Source: an uncultured Bacilli bacterium
GTDB lineage: Bacteria > Bacillota_I > Bacilli_A > RF39 > UBA660
DNA: 8,439 nucleotides
Direction of reading: 5' to 3'
NCBI GenBank assembly: GCA_947624075.1
Contig: CANQIM010000048.1
Location: 1 to 8,439 of the forward strand
Shown here: piece after piece, positions 6,267-8,439 of the stretch
Numbering within the stretch: the stretch's first letter is position 1
Layout of the letters: every line of letters starts with the position of its first letter
The notes under the pieces: model-generated
What the model saw: only the letters and a program-made list of their open reading frames with translations
What the model was told of the DNA's origin: nothing
Database searches by the model: none
Translations under genes and position numbers: made by a program

Positions 6267-6291
6267 AAAAAACTAGATTATTCTTCTAGTT
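6267..6291 (-). terminator. Intrinsic terminator overlapping the 3' end of rpoE
   Basis: On the minus strand AACTAGA (6285-6291) pairs with TCTAGTT (6271-6277) around a 7-nt loop, and the T-run continues to six T by position 6267. The rpoE stop codon sits in the loop, so the hairpin is built from the last rpoE codons. The 7-bp stem has only two GC pairs, so termination may be incomplete, which would let transcription continue into prfA. Confidence 0.55.
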
Positions 6292-6727
6292 CTAATTCGT
6301 CTTCATCTATAACAACTAAATCCTTTAATTCTTCATTAGTATCATCGTCATAATCTTCTTCGTCAGTATCATCATAATCATCTTCTTCAAGTAAATCGTT
6401 TGCGTCTTCTTTATCTTCTGTTTCTTCCTCTTCATCTTCTTCATCGTCATCATCTTGAACTTTAATAACCTTATCTGAAGTATGACGGCTTCTTAAATCC
6501 CAAGTACCATCTTCTAAAAGAATAAATCTTTTATCTGTTGTTAAGGCAGTGTAATAGTCAGCTATCTTAGTTTCAAAATAACTTTCTGGTAATTCTAATA
6601 ATTCAACTATTTTTTTAAAAAGATTGGCTGTATTAAACGTTTTTTTACTTTCTTCAAGAATTAAATAAGTAATGTCTTTATGAGATAATAATTCTAATTC
6701 TTCTTTTTTCATACTTTTTAGACTCAT
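6278..6727 (-). CDS. rpoE: DNA-directed RNA polymerase delta subunit
   Basis: Delta is an accessory subunit of RNA polymerase in Bacilli. It promotes core recycling, lowers nonspecific nucleic-acid binding and makes transcription sensitive to the initiating NTP level. The 149-residue protein has the two expected parts: a folded HARE-HTH domain (about 5-85, ending TDKRFILLEDGTWDLRSR) and an acidic, probably disordered tail (about 91-149) made mostly of Asp and Glu. ATG 6727 has AGGAGG about seven bases upstream; a TTG seven codons earlier overlaps that site. The gene has its own promoter and a terminator at its end, so it can be monocistronic, as in B. subtilis. Its position after argS is also conserved there. 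It is not the unrelated sigma-E factor named rpoE in proteobacteria. Confidence 0.95.
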   Translation of the reverse strand: MSLKSMKKEELELLSHKDITYLILEESKKTFNTANLFKKIVELLELPESYFETKIADYYTALTTDKRFILLEDGTWDLRSRHTSDKVIKVQDDDDEEDEEEETEDKEDANDLLEEDDYDDTDEEDYDDDTNEELKDLVVIDEDELELEE

Positions 6728-6751
6728 GTCTAGCCCTCCTATATTCAAAAC

Positions 6752-6781
6752 ATTATATGCTAATTCAGGATATTTTGTTAG
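6752..6781 (-). promoter_or_regulatory. Putative sigma-A promoter of rpoE
   Basis: On the minus strand there is an exact -10 TATAAT (6752-6757) and CTAACA (6776-6781, 4 of 6 to TTGACA) at an 18-bp spacing. Start near 6745 would give a leader of about 18 nt containing the AGGAGG site. A second candidate with an extended -10 (TGTTATAAG) lies further upstream, closer to the argS stop. I see no convincing terminator for argS in the 89-nt gap. Confidence 0.6.
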
Positions 6782-6837
6782 CTCTTAAAAATATCAATAT
6801 CACTTATAACATATATCTTTTATAAATACAACACTTT

Positions 6838-8439
6838 TTACATTTTTTTTGGAACTTTTATACCTAATACATCTAAAAGAAGAAGATTTATTTCATAAAT
6901 TACTTTCGTTAGTAATAAACGACTTTGTTTTATTTCTGAATCTTTTTCAGTTAGAATTTTGTTTTCTGAATAAAATTTGTTATATATAGATGTAATATTA
7001 TAAAGATACTCACATATCTCATTTAAAGATTTTGTTTCTAAAGATTTATCAATTATAGTTGGTAAGTTTAAAATGTTCAAGGCTAATTCTTGTTCATCTT
7101 TTGTAGTTAAATGAGATATCTTTTGTGGTAAATTTGCAGGTGCTTTATCTAATAATGACTTCATTCTAATAGTTGAATATAAAAGATATGGACCCGTTTT
7201 ACCCTCTAAATCTGCAAATTTTTCTTCTTCAAAAATGTAGTCTGTAGTTCTAAATGGTAGAAAATCAGCATATTTTAAGGCTGCAATTGCTACTGTTTTA
7301 GAAATTTCTTTTCGTTCATTGATGTCAGTTATATTGGTATTAAGACGTTTTAAGGTTTCAGCATTTATGAGTTCTATTAAGCTTTTTAAAGTCATAATGC
7401 CACCATCTCTAGTTTTAAAAGGCTTACCATCTTTACCATTCATGGTACCAAAACCAATAAATTCAAGTTTTACATTATCAGGTACTAATTGAGCTAGACG
7501 AGTAGCACGAAAAACTTGTTCAAAATGAAGATTTTGCCTAGAATCAACGCAATACCATATTTCATCAGGTTGAAATTGCTTTTGACGTTGAAGAATTGTT
7601 GCTAAATCAGTAGTTGCATAAGATAGAGATTGGTTAGATTTTATAAATAATAATGGAGGCATTGGAGATTTATCAGATTCATTAATTACTTCAACTATTT
7701 TAGCTCCTTCACTATCTTTTAAAAGGTGTTTTGCTTCGAAAATGTGCTTTAATTCAGCAAAATATTCCATAGCGTCACTTTCACCTAGCCATAAGTCAAA
7801 TGAGACATTTAATTCATCATAAACACTTTTTATATCTTTTTTTGAAATAGAAACTACTTTTTGCCATAAGTCATAGTAACCTCTTTCATGATTTTGAATT
7901 TTAAATGTTATTTGACGAGCTTCTTCTAGATAACTTTCATCTTCCTTGGATTTAGCTGAGGCATAAGGATAAATTTCTTCTAAATCAGCATTAGTTATCG
8001 GAAGGTCTATTTCTGTATAGTCACCTTTATAGTTTTCATCGAAATAGGCAAGTTGGGGGTAACGCTTTTTTATTTCTAAAAGGACAAGACCAAGGGGTCT
8101 TCCGTAATCTCCTAAATGGGCATCTCCTAAAACATTATAGCCAACTAATTTAGCGAGACGTTTTAGGGCTTCACCAATATTTGCACTACGTAAATGTCCT
8201 ACATGTAAGGCTTTAGAGACATTGGCTCCTCCATAATCAATAATTATTTTTTTAGGAGATCTTTTATCTATATTTGAAAATACATCTTCATTAACTCTAT
8301 TCACTATAGATATTAGATAATCTTCTGATAAAGAAAAGTTTATAAAACCAGGAGAAGCTATATTAATGTTAATAAAACGTTTATCTTTTTCAAGCTCTTT
8401 TTTGATATCTTCTGCTATTAAAAGAGGATTTTTATGATA
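6838..8439 (-). CDS. argS: Arginine--tRNA ligase, 5' end outside the window
   Basis: A class I aminoacyl-tRNA synthetase that charges tRNA-Arg. The reading frame stays open to the right edge, so 533 residues are visible and perhaps 25-35 at the N-terminus are missing. An internal GTG at 8304 is not the start, because the upstream residues are typical ArgS N-terminal domain (SPGFINFSLSEDYL, about 24-37). In visible numbering the HIGH motif is HVGH (79-82), YATTDLA (274-280) follows, and the KMSK position reads FKTRDGG (341-347). The C-terminal anticodon-binding DALR domain starts near LLYSTIRMKSLL and ends in LGIKVPKKM, close to the usual family ending. The FKTR form of the KMSK loop recalls E. 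coli ArgS rather than the form I associate with Bacillus, which may indicate a different ArgS subfamily. That needs a tree. Confidence 0.96.
   Translation of the reverse strand, partial: YHKNPLLIAEDIKKELEKDKRFININIASPGFINFSLSEDYLISIVNRVNEDVFSNIDKRSPKKIIIDYGGANVSKALHVGHLRSANIGEALKRLAKLVGYNVLGDAHLGDYGRPLGLVLLEIKKRYPQLAYFDENYKGDYTEIDLPITNADLEEIYPYASAKSKEDESYLEEARQITFKIQNHERGYYDLWQKVVSISKKDIKSVYDELNVSFDLWLGESDAMEYFAELKHIFEAKHLLKDSEGAKIVEVINESDKSPMPPLLFIKSNQSLSYATTDLATILQRQKQFQPDEIWYCVDSRQNLHFEQVFRATRLAQLVPDNVKLEFIGFGTMNGKDGKPFKTRDGGIMTLKSLIELINAETLKRLNTNITDINERKEISKTVAIAALKYADFLPFRTTDYIFEEEKFADLEGKTGPYLLYSTIRMKSLLDKAPANLPQKISHLTTKDEQELALNILNLPTIIDKSLETKSLNEICEYLYNITSIYNKFYSENKILTEKDSEIKQSRLLLTKVIYEINLLLLDVLGIKVPKKM

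Overview
The window is a compact, AT-rich chromosomal segment from a Gram-positive bacterium in which all nine recognisable genes lie on the minus strand. A delta subunit of RNA polymerase (rpoE) points to the class Bacilli, and a clear SpoIIR points to an endospore former or a recent descendant of one. No long reading frame is interrupted by TGA, so the standard bacterial code is in use. The gene set overlaps the Bacillus subtilis argS-rpoE / fbaA-murZ / prfA-prmC-spoIIR-mntP neighbourhood (recalled, not searched). The low GC and the small gaps suggest a host-associated lineage of Bacilli, such as Erysipelotrichales or RF39-like; that placement is inference.

In transcription order, right to left: argS (5' end beyond the window) - rpoE with its own promoter and a terminator overlapping its 3' end - prfA and prmC, overlapping by 11 nt - a 60-nt gap with a hairpin covering part of the spoIIR ribosome binding site - spoIIR - mntP - a promoter with a 22-bp palindrome over its -10 - fba and murA as a tight pair - an AT-only hairpin with a T-run - a membrane-anchored SGNH-fold protein lacking its catalytic residues - a 248-nt non-coding end with a promoter and a terminator-like hairpin that may be the leader of a gene beyond the left edge.

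Functionally this is core metabolism and information processing. ArgS charges tRNA-Arg, RpoE tunes RNA polymerase, and PrfA terminates translation at UAA/UAG. PrmC methylates the GGQ glutamine of PrfA, so these two overlapping genes encode enzyme and substrate. SpoIIR signals from forespore to mother cell, MntP exports manganese, Fba is a glycolytic aldolase, and MurA commits UDP-GlcNAc to peptidoglycan. I see no mobile element, CRISPR array, tRNA, rRNA or defence system. The points worth a second look are regulatory (the fba palindrome, the spoIIR hairpin, the left-end leader) and the apparent pseudoenzyme next to murA.

Several default longest-frame starts (TTG or GTG) run into the Shine-Dalgarno sequence. 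The starts of the SGNH protein, fba, mntP, prmC and rpoE were moved inward to ATG codons with well-placed ribosome binding sites.
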